This document shows, one piece after another, positions 53,885-62,979 of a DNA stretch of 64,000 nucleotides. Source of the DNA: Cyanobacteriota bacterium SRBZ.bins.94.201705 (GTDB taxonomy: Bacteria > Cyanobacteriota > Cyanobacteriia > Cyanobacteriales > Cyanobacteriaceae); contig JAUQQP010000039.1 of assembly GCA_030549855.1 (NCBI GenBank), positions 1 to 64,000 on the forward strand, given 5' to 3'. A program made the translations under genes and the position numbers. The stretch's first letter is position 1; the number at the start of each line of letters is the position of its first letter. The notes under the pieces are model-generated. The model made no database searches. It had not been told where the DNA came from and worked only from the letters and a program-made list of their open reading frames with translations.

Positions 53885-55810
53885 ATGGGCGATTTATGGA
53901 CTATTGAAGACAGCAGAAAATTATATCAAATTGAAGGCTGGGGTCATCCTTATTTTGATATAAATGAAGAAGGACACGTCACAGTTGCGCCTCGAGGTGA
54001 CGGCTACAAAATCGACCTATTCCACCTAGTAGAAAGCCTCAAGAAAAGAGATATTCATCTTCCTCTACTAATTCGCTTTTCTGACATTTTAGCTGACCGC
54101 CTCCACCGACTACACCAATGCATGTACAACGCCATCGACCGTTATGGCTATCAAAATGTTTACAGAGGTGTTTATCCAATAAAATGTAATCAGCACCGTC
54201 AGTTAGTGGAGGCATTGGTAAAATACGGCAAACAGTACCATTTTGGCTTAGAAGTTGGCTCCAAGCCAGAGTTGATGATTGCTTTAGCCACTTTAGATGT
54301 GGATAAAACCGGCGAAACCTTGTTGATTTGTAATGGCTATAAGGATGAAGATTACCTTGAAACCGCCCTTTTAGCCCAGCAAGTAGGCCATAATCTAATA
54401 GTAGTAATTGAGCAAATAAACGAATTATTTACTATACTAAAATTGAGCGATAAATATGACCTAAAACCTCAGTTAGGCGTCAGGGCAAAATTGCAGACAA
54501 AAGGGACAGGGCACTGGGGAAACTCTACAGGAGAAAAGGCAAAATTTGGACTTACTATTCCCGAGATTGTAATGGTAGTGGAACATCTGCGGCAAGAGGG
54601 AAAATTAGACTGTTTGAAGTTATTGCATTTCCATATTGGCTCACAAATATCCTCCATTGCGGTAATAAAAGATGCTATTCGGGAAGCAAGTCAAATCTAT
54701 GTGCAATTGTATACCATGGGCGCCGGGATGAAATATCTAGACGTAGGCGGGGGTTTAGCAGTAGATTATGATGGCTCAAAAACCAACTTTTATGCCTCTA
54801 AAAACTACAACATGCAAAATTATGCCAACGACATTGTAGCGGCAGTGAGGGATGCCTGTGACGCAAAAGATGTGCCCCATCCTATCTTAATTAGTGAAAG
54901 CGGAAGGGCAATTGCCGCCCATCATTCCGTTTTAATTTTCAATGTAGTAAACAGCAATAACCCTCTGCTAAACATCCCTATTTCCAAACCAGAAAAAGCC
55001 CACCCCGTCTTGCGTAATTTGTGGGAAACCTATCATAGCATTGACGAAACCAACTATCAGGAAATGTACCATGATGCTATCCAGTTTAAGGAAGAGGCGA
55101 TTAGTCTATTTAACTTCGGCTATTTAACTCTGGCCGAAAGGGCACAAGCTGAACAATTGTACTGGGCTTGCTGTCAAAAAATATACCTAATTACCCAGAA
55201 TGAAAGCTATGTTAGTGATGATTTAAATGACTTGCAAGATTTAATGACTTCCACTTATTACATCAATTTGTCTGTATTTCAATCCGCTCCAGACACATGG
55301 GCCATAGACCAACTTTTCCCAATTCTTCCTATTCATCGCCTCAACGAAAAGCCTACTGTAAAGGCAATTTTGGCTGATTTAACCTGTGATAGTGATGGTA
55401 AGATTGACAAATTTATTGACCTTTTAGACGTAAAACATGCCCTAGAATTACATCCTCTGGAATTAAATGGAAGCCCCCCAGAAGAGAGAAAATTTAAGCC
55501 CTATTATTTGGGTATGTTTTTGGTGGGGGCATACCAGGAAATTATGGGCAACCTCCACAATCTTTTTGGAGATATAAATGTCGTCCACATCGAAAGTAAT
55601 GGGGATAGCTATAACATCAAACATGTTGTCAAGGGCGACACAGTAACAGACGTCCTAAAATATGTAGAATATTCCCCCGAAGATTTGATGGAAAAAATGC
55701 GTTGCCTGGCAGAAATGGCCATATCGGAAAGAAAAATTGAAATCGAACATTCCCAACGCCTCCTGAAAAATTATGAGCGAAACTTGCGTAGTTATACCTA
55801 TCTAAGATAA
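53885..55810 (+). CDS. speA: Biosynthetic arginine decarboxylase
   Basis: 641 aa. PLP-dependent fold III (alanine racemase-like barrel) plus the C-terminal beta domain; makes agmatine for polyamine synthesis. PLP lysine K100 (VYPIKCNQHRQ), HFHIGSQIS, LDVGGGLAVDYDGS and SGRAIAAHHS. C-terminal ESNGDSYNIKHVVKGDTV is typical of SpeA. Length agrees with cyanobacterial SpeA. Transcribed alone, followed by the M16-like gene. Confidence 0.96.
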   Translation: MGDLWTIEDSRKLYQIEGWGHPYFDINEEGHVTVAPRGDGYKIDLFHLVESLKKRDIHLPLLIRFSDILADRLHRLHQCMYNAIDRYGYQNVYRGVYPIKCNQHRQLVEALVKYGKQYHFGLEVGSKPELMIALATLDVDKTGETLLICNGYKDEDYLETALLAQQVGHNLIVVIEQINELFTILKLSDKYDLKPQLGVRAKLQTKGTGHWGNSTGEKAKFGLTIPEIVMVVEHLRQEGKLDCLKLLHFHIGSQISSIAVIKDAIREASQIYVQLYTMGAGMKYLDVGGGLAVDYDGSKTNFYASKNYNMQNYANDIVAAVRDACDAKDVPHPILISESGRAIAAHHSVLIFNVVNSNNPLLNIPISKPEKAHPVLRNLWETYHSIDETNYQEMYHDAIQFKEEAISLFNFGYLTLAERAQAEQLYWACCQKIYLITQNESYVSDDLNDLQDLMTSTYYINLSVFQSAPDTWAIDQLFPILPIHRLNEKPTVKAILADLTCDSDGKIDKFIDLLDVKHALELHPLELNGSPPEERKFKPYYLGMFLVGAYQEIMGNLHNLFGDINVVHIESNGDSYNIKHVVKGDTVTDVLKYVEYSPEDLMEKMRCLAEMAISERKIEIEHSQRLLKNYERNLRSYTYLR

Positions 55811-55830
55811 ACTAAACCGGGGAGGAGACA

Positions 55831-56001
55831 ATGGACCACCATATACAGGATAATAGACAGGATAAATGTAACAAAATTAACAGCAAACACCATAAGTCTC
55901 CTCCCCCAGACAAAGACTATGAAAGTAGCAAACAAAAGCAAAAAAAGACGATGGCATTGGCTGGCGATAATCGCCGTTTTTGTTATAATTGTATTTTATA
56001 G
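55831..56001 (+). CDS. Possible small ORF overlapping the M16-like gene
   Basis: 56 codons from an ATG with GGGGAGGAGACA directly before it, the strongest ribosome-binding site in this area; the M16-like gene itself has none. The product is hydrophilic, Lys/His/Gln-rich, then a short end (NRRFCYNCIL) and stops inside the M16 signal-anchor region in another frame. Translation here could act as a leader for the downstream gene. No family. Confidence 0.3.
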   Translation: MDHHIQDNRQDKCNKINSKHHKSPPPDKDYESSKQKQKKTMALAGDNRRFCYNCIL

Positions 56002-57379
56002 TAATAAAGCCAAAGCAGACGTAATACCAGGATATAAGAGGCTGAAATACCCGCCGCTGGCACCAATTACCATACCCAGTTATGAGCGGTATCAGTTGGA
56101 CAATGGTATGGTAGTGTATTTAATGGAGGATCACAATTGGCCCCTGGTAAGTGGCAGTGTGTTGATAAGAATGGGCTCAATATTTGAGCCTCCCTCTCAG
56201 GTAGGGTTAGCAGAATTAACTGGGGAATTGTTGCGTTTAGGGGGCACAGTCCACTACTCTCCCGAACAGTTGAATGCTATACTGGAACAAAAGGCAGCGT
56301 CTATAGAAACCAGTGTTACACGCACCTCGGCTAGCGTTAGTTTTTCCAGCCTAAGTTACGATATAGACACAGTATTGCCCATCTTTGCGGAAATTCTTCA
56401 GTCGCCTCGTTTTGACAATCAACAGTTAGAATTGTTAAAAACCCAAGTTCGTGGTACAATTGCCCGTCGTAATGACTATCCTGGGGATATTGCCAGGAGG
56501 GAGTTTGCCAAGTTAATATATGGCCAGGATAGCCCCTATGCCAGGGTGATAGAATATGTGCATTTGGATAACATTCAAAGGGGGGATATAGAAAGATTCT
56601 ACCGCCAGTATGTACGTCCGGAGGCGATGATTTTAGGAATAGTGGGGGATTTCGATTCAGCCAGGATGAAGCAGTTGATTCAAAAACTATTTGCCTCTTG
56701 GCAGGGGGATGTCACTGTAACGCCAGATTATAATACCAGTGAGCCTCGGCAGGTAACTAGCGGCGGGGTATTTATTGTCAATCGCCCACAGTTAACTCAA
56801 AGTAATATTCTACTAGGGCATATAGGGGTAAAATTAAACGACGCCAACTATCCCGTCTTGAGTGTTATCAATGGGGTATTAAACGGTTTTGGAGGGAGAC
56901 TGTTTAAGGAAATTCGGAGTAGACAGGGGTTAGCCTATTCCGTGTATGGTAGCTGGCAGGCTAACTACGATTATCCCGGCGTATTTGTTGCTGGAGGGCA
57001 GACAGGAAGTGAAACCACAGCCCAGTTTATAACATCCATTCTAGAACAAATCCAACGACTTCGCAATGAGCCCATTACAGAGACAGAATTGAGTTATGCC
57101 AAGGATTCCATTCTCAACTCCTTTGTCTTCCAATTCCAACATCCCTCTCAAACCCTTTCCCGTCTGATGACATATGAATATTATGGGTATCCCCAGGATT
57201 TTATTTTTCAATACCAACAAGGTGTGAAGAATACCAGCAGAGAGGATGTTTTAAAAGTAGCGCAAAAATATTTTCAGCCAGACAAGATTGTCACCCTCAT
57301 AGTAGGCAATGAAAATGCCATCAAAGCCGACTTAATCACCCTTGGCAAAAACATTCAGAAGATAAACATTACTAACTAG
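55919..57379 (+). CDS. M16 peptidase-like protein lacking the zinc site
   Basis: 486 aa. N-terminal hydrophobic anchor (about 13-27) with a basic start. Two M16 lobes follow, with ERYQLDNGMVVYLMEDHNWPLVSGSV, the central RGDIERFYRQYVRPEAMILGIVGDF and the second-lobe R/Y region RSRQGLAYSVYGS. The zinc motif HxxEH is replaced: the aligned stretch is GLAELTGELLRLGGT (about 96-110). This is the catalytically inactive partner of M16 pairs; its active partner with HxxEH is not in this window. No ribosome-binding site is visible before the ATG. Confidence 0.82.
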   Translation: MKVANKSKKRRWHWLAIIAVFVIIVFYSNKAKADVIPGYKRLKYPPLAPITIPSYERYQLDNGMVVYLMEDHNWPLVSGSVLIRMGSIFEPPSQVGLAELTGELLRLGGTVHYSPEQLNAILEQKAASIETSVTRTSASVSFSSLSYDIDTVLPIFAEILQSPRFDNQQLELLKTQVRGTIARRNDYPGDIARREFAKLIYGQDSPYARVIEYVHLDNIQRGDIERFYRQYVRPEAMILGIVGDFDSARMKQLIQKLFASWQGDVTVTPDYNTSEPRQVTSGGVFIVNRPQLTQSNILLGHIGVKLNDANYPVLSVINGVLNGFGGRLFKEIRSRQGLAYSVYGSWQANYDYPGVFVAGGQTGSETTAQFITSILEQIQRLRNEPITETELSYAKDSILNSFVFQFQHPSQTLSRLMTYEYYGYPQDFIFQYQQGVKNTSREDVLKVAQKYFQPDKIVTLIVGNENAIKADLITLGKNIQKINITN

Positions 57380-57839
57380 TAGCAACCGGTTAGCCGCCAG
57401 CCACTAGTAAACAAATCCTTCCCCTACAAGTGGTAGACTACGGCCAGTAGCAAACAAATCCCCTCTCCTCCCGACACCGGGTAACAGGTGGTAGACTGCG
57501 ACTGGCTGGTGGCAAACAAATCCTTCCTTTTAGACAACTAGACAATGGATGATAAGTGATAGACAGCTACTAGCAGCCGGCAGCAGACGAATCCCCCTCT
57601 CCAGTAGCAAACAAACCCTCCCCACGCTAGGTAGTAACTTGCCAATAACAAACAAATTCTTCTCCCCAGGATAAATGGTTGGCGACAGTCTAGTGGCAAA
57701 AAAACCCTTTTTTCGGATAACATGACTGAATAACAGGGGAGGTGGTAGACTACGGCCAGTAGCAAATAAATCCCCTCTCCCCGCTGAGGCGGTTGGCCCC
57801 CAGGCTAACATAACAGTTACAGGGATTGTTATACTAGTC
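57380..57839. other. Intergenic stretch holding a dispersed repeat cluster
   Basis: 460 bp between the M16-like gene and the glycan cassette. Apart from the repeats described separately I see no gene; the minus-strand frames across it are repeat-derived. The last 50 bp should contain the promoter of the glycan cassette. Confidence 0.5.
57406..57780. repeat. Degenerate dispersed repeat cluster
   Basis: Core AGTAGCAAACAAATCCCCTC recurs, with variation, at about 57406, 57444, 57509, 57591, 57602, 57642, 57694 and 57756. The best pair is TGGTAGACTACGGCCAGTAG plus CAAAYAAATCCCCTCTCC at 57431-57468 and 57743-57780, 37 of 38 bases identical and 312 bp apart. Spacing of the copies is irregular (about 14-80 bp), so this is not a CRISPR or a simple microsatellite. 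Confidence 0.75.
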
Positions 57840-59045
57840 ATGAAACTGGCTATTTTAGACGTTGCTTGGCACCACCATAAGTGTTTTAGGGAAATACAAG
57901 AGACTATTTACTACGCCGCCAGGGAGTTGGGATACGATTGTATTTTCACCTCCGACACTACTCTTGATGACCGTATCTATATCGTATTTTCCGTCAACAT
58001 ATGTAGAATTCCCTTGGAAAACCTGCCACGGCGTATTATCCTTTACAATTTGGAACAAATATACCCCGATTCTCCTTTCTTCAAAGAGGGATGGAATTAT
58101 CAGGATTATTTATTCCAGTATTCCCTTTGGGATTACAGTTTGGCTAACATTCGTCAATTGAAACAGTGGGGTATTGACAGAATCGAGTATCTGCCTGTGG
58201 GGTATATGCCGCAATTAACTCGCATTCCCCATGCTGCCAAAAAGGACATAGATGTGCTATTTTATGGTTCTATGAATTCACGTCGTCAGACAATCCTCGA
58301 TTCCCTGTCGGCAAAAGGCGCAAAAGTGGAATACTTATTTGGTGTTTATGGGGAGGAGAGAGACAGTTATATAGCTAGGGCTAAAATTGTTTTGAATATG
58401 CACTTTTATGATGCTAAACTATTCGAGATAGTCAGAGTATCTTACTTGTTGGCCAATAGAGTTTTTGTAATTTCAGAGACAGGCGACAATAGCGAGGAAG
58501 AAAACTATTTCGCCGGTGGCTTAGTTTCTTGCGACTATGACAGTCTAGTAGATACCTGTATGGAGTATTTAGATAGGCAAGAAGAGAGGGATAAAATAGC
58601 AGAAAAAGGCTTTCAACTAATATCCCAACGCCCAGCTACTTTGTATTTGCAAAACGCCCTTAATTCTACCTTGGAGACTGGCATCAATGACACTGCATTC
58701 GTTGTAGATTTCTGTCGGAAGAAGGCTGCCAAAACTTGCTTTGAAAATGGACAATATCATGAGGCTATCCAATTATATGAACAGAGTCTGAATATAGACT
58801 ATTACTGTTGGGATAGCTACATCTATTTGGGATTGAGTTATCTGTATCAGGGAGACGATTTAACGGCATATTTAACCTGGGGTAAAGGGATGGCCACCAT
58901 AGTAGAAAAAACTGGCATTAAAATAGAGGATTTGGAATCTCATTTCAAAAAATTGCTTCTGTCAGAAATGGCCAAACACAAAACAAAAGGTAACCACCAC
59001 TTGCTGCTAAAATTAGAACAAGCCCTACAGGAGGAAATTTTCTGA
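57840..59045 (+). CDS. Glycosyltransferase-like protein with C-terminal TPR part
   Basis: 401 aa. The first 250 residues look like a GT-B type glycosyltransferase of the CgeB/spore-protein-like group: LAILDVAWHHHKCFREIQET, a YNLEQIYPDSPFF segment, LFYGSMNSRRQTILDSL, NMHFYDAKLFEIVRVSYLLANRVFVISE. Residues about 280-350 resemble a TPR repeat (CFENGQYHEAIQLYEQSLNI), followed by a helical end. First of three genes on one strand; the next starts 1 nt after its stop. Confidence 0.7.
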   Translation: MKLAILDVAWHHHKCFREIQETIYYAARELGYDCIFTSDTTLDDRIYIVFSVNICRIPLENLPRRIILYNLEQIYPDSPFFKEGWNYQDYLFQYSLWDYSLANIRQLKQWGIDRIEYLPVGYMPQLTRIPHAAKKDIDVLFYGSMNSRRQTILDSLSAKGAKVEYLFGVYGEERDSYIARAKIVLNMHFYDAKLFEIVRVSYLLANRVFVISETGDNSEEENYFAGGLVSCDYDSLVDTCMEYLDRQEERDKIAEKGFQLISQRPATLYLQNALNSTLETGINDTAFVVDFCRKKAAKTCFENGQYHEAIQLYEQSLNIDYYCWDSYIYLGLSYLYQGDDLTAYLTWGKGMATIVEKTGIKIEDLESHFKKLLLSEMAKHKTKGNHHLLLKLEQALQEEIF

Positions 59046-59046
59046 C

Positions 59047-59790
59047 ATGGAAAAAATACAGTTCAACCTGAAAGACTATATCAAGTTTGTCACCGAGGAA
59101 ATAGATAATAATATTTATAGGCCAGTAAGGGGGAATAGCTATCTGGAGGTGTTGAAGGCACTTCACGAATACCTCAAACCCAATACTTACTTGGAAATAG
59201 GAGTTGCCGGGGGGGGAAGTCTGGCTTTGGCAGATGCAGAAAGGATAATAGGAGTTGACCCGGCACCCAATTTAGCGGAAAATGAGAGGTATAAAATATA
59301 CCCAAAAACCAGTGATTTATTTTTTGAAGAAGATGCCCCTCAGTTGTTTGCCCAGCAGAAAATCGACTTGGCTTTTATAGACGGCATGCATTTATTCGAG
59401 TTTGCCCTAAGAGACTTTATAAACATAGAAAGATACAGTCACAAGGAGGGGTATATAGCAATTCATGACATACTGCCGCGCACTTTTTCCGAGGCGAGTA
59501 GGGGAAGAATGACTGTAAATTGGACTGGGGATGTTTGGCGTTTAATTATTACCCTCAGAAAATATCGTCCCGACTTAAATATAATTGTACTAGATTCTGC
59601 CCCCACTGGCCTAGCTGTAGTTACTAATTTAAACCCTGACTCTAACTTTTTGAGGGAAAATTTTGAAGACATATTCAAAGAGATTATGGAAGTTAAAACC
59701 ATGTCATTCCTGGAAGCAAGGGATTTGGTTATGCACACCTTTAGCACTCAATTATACTTGATGAATCTGGTAATGAAGGACATGTCATGA
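59047..59790 (+). CDS. Class I SAM-dependent methyltransferase (Methyltransf_24-like)
   Basis: 247 aa. SAM-binding motif I is TYLEIGVAGGGSLALADA (about 38-55), followed by GVDPAP and the acidic motif LAFIDGMHLFEFALRDF; IAIHDILPR is the usual motif after strand 5. It is 1 nt downstream of the GT-TPR gene and overlaps the next gene by the four bases ATGA. It probably methylates a sugar residue made by its neighbours; the target is inferred from context only. Confidence 0.78.
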   Translation: MEKIQFNLKDYIKFVTEEIDNNIYRPVRGNSYLEVLKALHEYLKPNTYLEIGVAGGGSLALADAERIIGVDPAPNLAENERYKIYPKTSDLFFEEDAPQLFAQQKIDLAFIDGMHLFEFALRDFINIERYSHKEGYIAIHDILPRTFSEASRGRMTVNWTGDVWRLIITLRKYRPDLNIIVLDSAPTGLAVVTNLNPDSNFLRENFEDIFKEIMEVKTMSFLEARDLVMHTFSTQLYLMNLVMKDMS

Positions 59791-60668
59791 AAATCTTGTT
59801 TATTTCCCCTGGAAACCAGCCAGACTATCAGTGTGATTCTCTGTTTCATGGTTTAAGATGCCTTTTGGGCGATTCCGTAGTTGATGTCAATAAGATTCCC
59901 TACATGTATAAGAGTTTCTCTGAGGAAAAAAGAAGACAATTATATGGAAAGGGGTTTACCTTATATGGCTTGTTGGATGACATAGAGATAGACAGGGGAG
60001 ATATAGAAAACAAGATAAAAACCCATTATTTCGATTGGGTTGTTTACGGCAGCATTTGGCGTTGTCAGGATTTTTTGCCCCTAGTTTTTGAGAGTTATCC
60101 CCCCGAAAAAATAATTTTCATCGATGGAGAAGACCATTCCAAAATTATAATGCCCCTCTTAACAAGAGGAATATACTTTAAGAGAGAGTTATACTCCGAA
60201 AACAGATGGGTACATCCCATTCACTTTGCCATACCAGAAGAAAAATTTGTAAGGGATATAGCCAGTCTAGAGAAAACCGATTTTTTTGCCCCTTGTAACC
60301 CCACAGATAGGACTACTTACATATATGAAACAGAGGAATCTTACTATAAACAATACCGGGAAAGTTTTTACGGGGTTACTATGAAAAAAGCCGGCTGGGA
60401 TTGTCTTCGTCATTATGAAATAATATCCCAAGGATGTGCCCCCTATTTTTACGAAATTTACAACTGTCCTTATTTAACGATGCATCGATTTCCCCGTTAT
60501 GAGGTTATAAAGCTAATGACAATAGCAGACGACTATTTTCGGGGAGGAAATTTCGACTTGCAGGGGTATATTACCTACCTAGAATTTCTATTTGCCTATG
60601 CTAAAAAATACCTAACAACCATTGCCTTGGCAAAATACTTACTAGACACCTGCAAACAATCCCAGTAG
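59787..60668 (+). CDS. Glycosyltransferase-like protein, unknown
   Basis: 293 aa. The start KILFISPGNQPDYQCDSLFHGLRCLLG resembles a GT-B N-terminal Rossmann domain, and the end MKKAGWDCLRHYEIISQGCAPYF (about 205-227) resembles the nucleotide-sugar-binding region of bacterial glycosyltransferases, so a glycan role is likely. No signal peptide. Last gene of the cassette; not identified with a named family. Confidence 0.55.
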   Translation: MKILFISPGNQPDYQCDSLFHGLRCLLGDSVVDVNKIPYMYKSFSEEKRRQLYGKGFTLYGLLDDIEIDRGDIENKIKTHYFDWVVYGSIWRCQDFLPLVFESYPPEKIIFIDGEDHSKIIMPLLTRGIYFKRELYSENRWVHPIHFAIPEEKFVRDIASLEKTDFFAPCNPTDRTTYIYETEESYYKQYRESFYGVTMKKAGWDCLRHYEIISQGCAPYFYEIYNCPYLTMHRFPRYEVIKLMTIADDYFRGGNFDLQGYITYLEFLFAYAKKYLTTIALAKYLLDTCKQSQ

Positions 60669-60762
60669 ACAAGGAAAATGTTTCCCCACCTGGCTTTTGT
60701 TCTAGAATGTTACTAAGTTTTATTAAGCCTTTTCAGCAAACAAGGAAGGATTCGGGGAGATA

Positions 60763-61488
60763 ATGAGTTTTTTTAAGCAGCAACAGCCGATATTACAAAA
60801 AAAACAACTGGACTGTAATGAGGAAACCTATAAGCATATGAGGTGTGTAAGGGTGGGGGTAGCAGAGAAATTACACCTTTCAGGGATATACACTTGTGTA
60901 GACCAGGCCATGTTAGTATGGGGGTTAATAACAGGGATAGTCTTTCTGGGAGGGCAATTTCTGACTATAAGTTGGCAGATTCAGGCCGTTTTTTGGTCAA
61001 TTCTCACCCTAATAGGCATAATCCTCATGATAATATTAACCTACAGCTGGACAGTGTGGGAGAGAATAACAGGGTTGCTGTATACTTGGGCAATTCTGAT
61101 GTTGTTAGGGATGGCATTGACGGATAGTGCCATTTTCCTGGGTTGGGGTTATATTCTATCCCATTTGTGTCACCTGTGGTTGATTTTGAGCGCCATAGGC
61201 TATAGTATAACTGGTTGGATGATTCACTCCCGTGCCTTTTTCCTGTCTGCCTTGATTCATGCCATCATGGTATTGCTGTTGCCGCTGTTTGGGGGTTGGC
61301 AATTTGCAGCTACTGGCATAGTAATGACGGGGAATTTATGGCTTTTCTCGGAGGCACAGTGGGATATGCTATTACCAAGGGAATTAAAACAGTTAAAAAG
61401 CGAAGGCGCCTTTGAATTGACTCCTGCCGGCATTAGCCGTTTCACCACAAGTGGGAGGGGTGGGAAAGATTTTGCCGGGATTGGCTAA
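60763..61488 (+). CDS. Membrane protein of unknown function
   Basis: 241 aa with about six to seven hydrophobic segments (about 48-215), short polar ends and several His residues at helix edges. Many cyanobacterial hypothetical proteins look like this and I do not recognise the family. Its last 96 bp overlap the 3' end of glcD on the other strand, including the last 32 residues (TPAGISRFTTSGRGGKDFAG...). The final stop may be a mutation-extended one. The start has GGGGAGATA upstream. Confidence 0.65.
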   Translation: MSFFKQQQPILQKKQLDCNEETYKHMRCVRVGVAEKLHLSGIYTCVDQAMLVWGLITGIVFLGGQFLTISWQIQAVFWSILTLIGIILMIILTYSWTVWERITGLLYTWAILMLLGMALTDSAIFLGWGYILSHLCHLWLILSAIGYSITGWMIHSRAFFLSALIHAIMVLLLPLFGGWQFAATGIVMTGNLWLFSEAQWDMLLPRELKQLKSEGAFELTPAGISRFTTSGRGGKDFAGIG

Positions 61489-62847
61489 ACCATAGGGGTT
61501 AAAACAGCGACGCACATATTGCTGTGTTTCTAAGTCGACTTCTGTAAACATTTCCGTCATGTAGCACTTCTTGTCACTACCAATACCATGTTCACCGGAA
61601 ATACTACCACCCATTCGCACACAGAGTTTAAGGATTTCTCCCCCCAATTCTTCCACCTTGGCAAAGGCGCCTTCTACTGACTGGTCGTATAGAATTAAGG
61701 GATGTAAATTGCCATCACCAGCATGGAAAACATTAGCAATGGGGAAACCATACTTTTCACTGAGACGATTAATTTCTGCTAAGACTTGAGGTAATTTAGA
61801 GCGAGGCACCACTCCATCCTGTACAAAATAATTAGGGCTAATTTTCCCCATAGCAGCAAAAGCCGCTTTTCTCCCCTTCCACAACTTCATCCTGGTAGCC
61901 TCATCACTGGCGGAGGTAATACTTCTTGCGCCACAACGACGACAAATCTCTGCCACCTTCTCCTTGTAGGCTTCAACCTCCACCTGTAAGCCGTCCAATT
62001 CTACCAACAGGATAGCCTGGGCATCCCGGGGGTAACAATCAGTGGCTACCACATCCTCCACCGCATTGATGCTAAAATTGTCCATCATCTCCATTCCCGC
62101 CGGGATAATCCCCGCCTGGATGATACCCGCCACCGCACTCCCGGCTTCCTCAATACTGTTGAAGTCCGCAAGTATCACACCCACAGACTCGGGCCTTTTT
62201 AATATTTTTAACACAATTTCTGTAGCTATGCCCAAAGTCCCCTCTGAGCCAACAAACAAGCCTGTCAAGTCAAATAGGGGCATTTCCGATACCATTCCCC
62301 CCGTCTTCACAATCTCCCCTTCCCCCGTCACTATAGTCAACCCCAACACGTGATTTGTAGTAACTCCATACTTTAGACAGTGTACGCCCCCAGAATTTTC
62401 CGCCACGTTACCACCAATAGAACAGATTATCTGACTAGAGGGATCTGGGGCATAATAGAAACCAGCACCACTGACAGCCTGGGTAACCCAGTTGTTGATT
62501 ACCCCGGGTTGCACCACCACCCTCTGATTTTCCAAATCGATAGCCAGTATTTGCCTCATTCTGGCCGTTACAATAAGAATACAGTCCTCCACTGGTAGGG
62601 CGCCACCCGACAAGCCTGTGCCTGCACCTCTTGCCACCCAGGGGATTTTATGCTTGTTACAAATTTTAACAATTTCTGCTACCTGTTGGGTGGTGCGAGG
62701 AAGAGTAACCAAAGCGGGGCGTTGGCGGTATTGAGGCAGGCCGTCACACTCATAGGTCAACAGTTCCTCCTTCCGCTTGACAACCCCGTCGGAACCCAGT
62801 ATCCTTTCTAATTGTACAATAATAGACTGCCATTGTCTAGTGGTCAT
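61393..62847 (-). CDS. glcD: FAD-linked oxidase, glycolate dehydrogenase GlcD-like
   Basis: 484 aa. PCMH FAD domain: WVARGAGTGLSGGALPVED, YAPDPSSQIICSIGGNVAENSGG and LKYGVTTNHVLGL; C-terminal FAD-oxidase domain with VFHAGDGNLHPLILYD and SGEHGIGSDKKCYM, then NPYGLANPGKIFP. This is GlcD, which oxidises glycolate (or D-lactate) and passes electrons to a quinone or FAD/Fe-S partner. About 21 residues beyond the usual NPGKIFPTP end lie over the 3' end of the convergent membrane-protein gene. The GlcE-like protein at 20360 is a possible partner. Confidence 0.9.
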   Translation of the reverse strand: MTTRQWQSIIVQLERILGSDGVVKRKEELLTYECDGLPQYRQRPALVTLPRTTQQVAEIVKICNKHKIPWVARGAGTGLSGGALPVEDCILIVTARMRQILAIDLENQRVVVQPGVINNWVTQAVSGAGFYYAPDPSSQIICSIGGNVAENSGGVHCLKYGVTTNHVLGLTIVTGEGEIVKTGGMVSEMPLFDLTGLFVGSEGTLGIATEIVLKILKRPESVGVILADFNSIEEAGSAVAGIIQAGIIPAGMEMMDNFSINAVEDVVATDCYPRDAQAILLVELDGLQVEVEAYKEKVAEICRRCGARSITSASDEATRMKLWKGRKAAFAAMGKISPNYFVQDGVVPRSKLPQVLAEINRLSEKYGFPIANVFHAGDGNLHPLILYDQSVEGAFAKVEELGGEILKLCVRMGGSISGEHGIGSDKKCYMTEMFTEVDLETQQYVRRCFNPYGLANPGKIFPTPPTCGETANAGRSQFKGAFAF

Positions 62848-62979
62848 AGGTGGGTGGCGTGGTAGATGTGGGGCTTTCTCCCTTATATAGGGCTAACTGG
62901 TAATATCATATCAAAAGGTTGTACAGTAGTGCCAAGGGTAAACTAGTTTAAGAGGAAGTAGTAGACAGCCGATTATCCT

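Noticed and set aside
57406-57780. CRISPR array
   Set aside because: Copies are variable, irregularly spaced, and no cas genes lie nearby.
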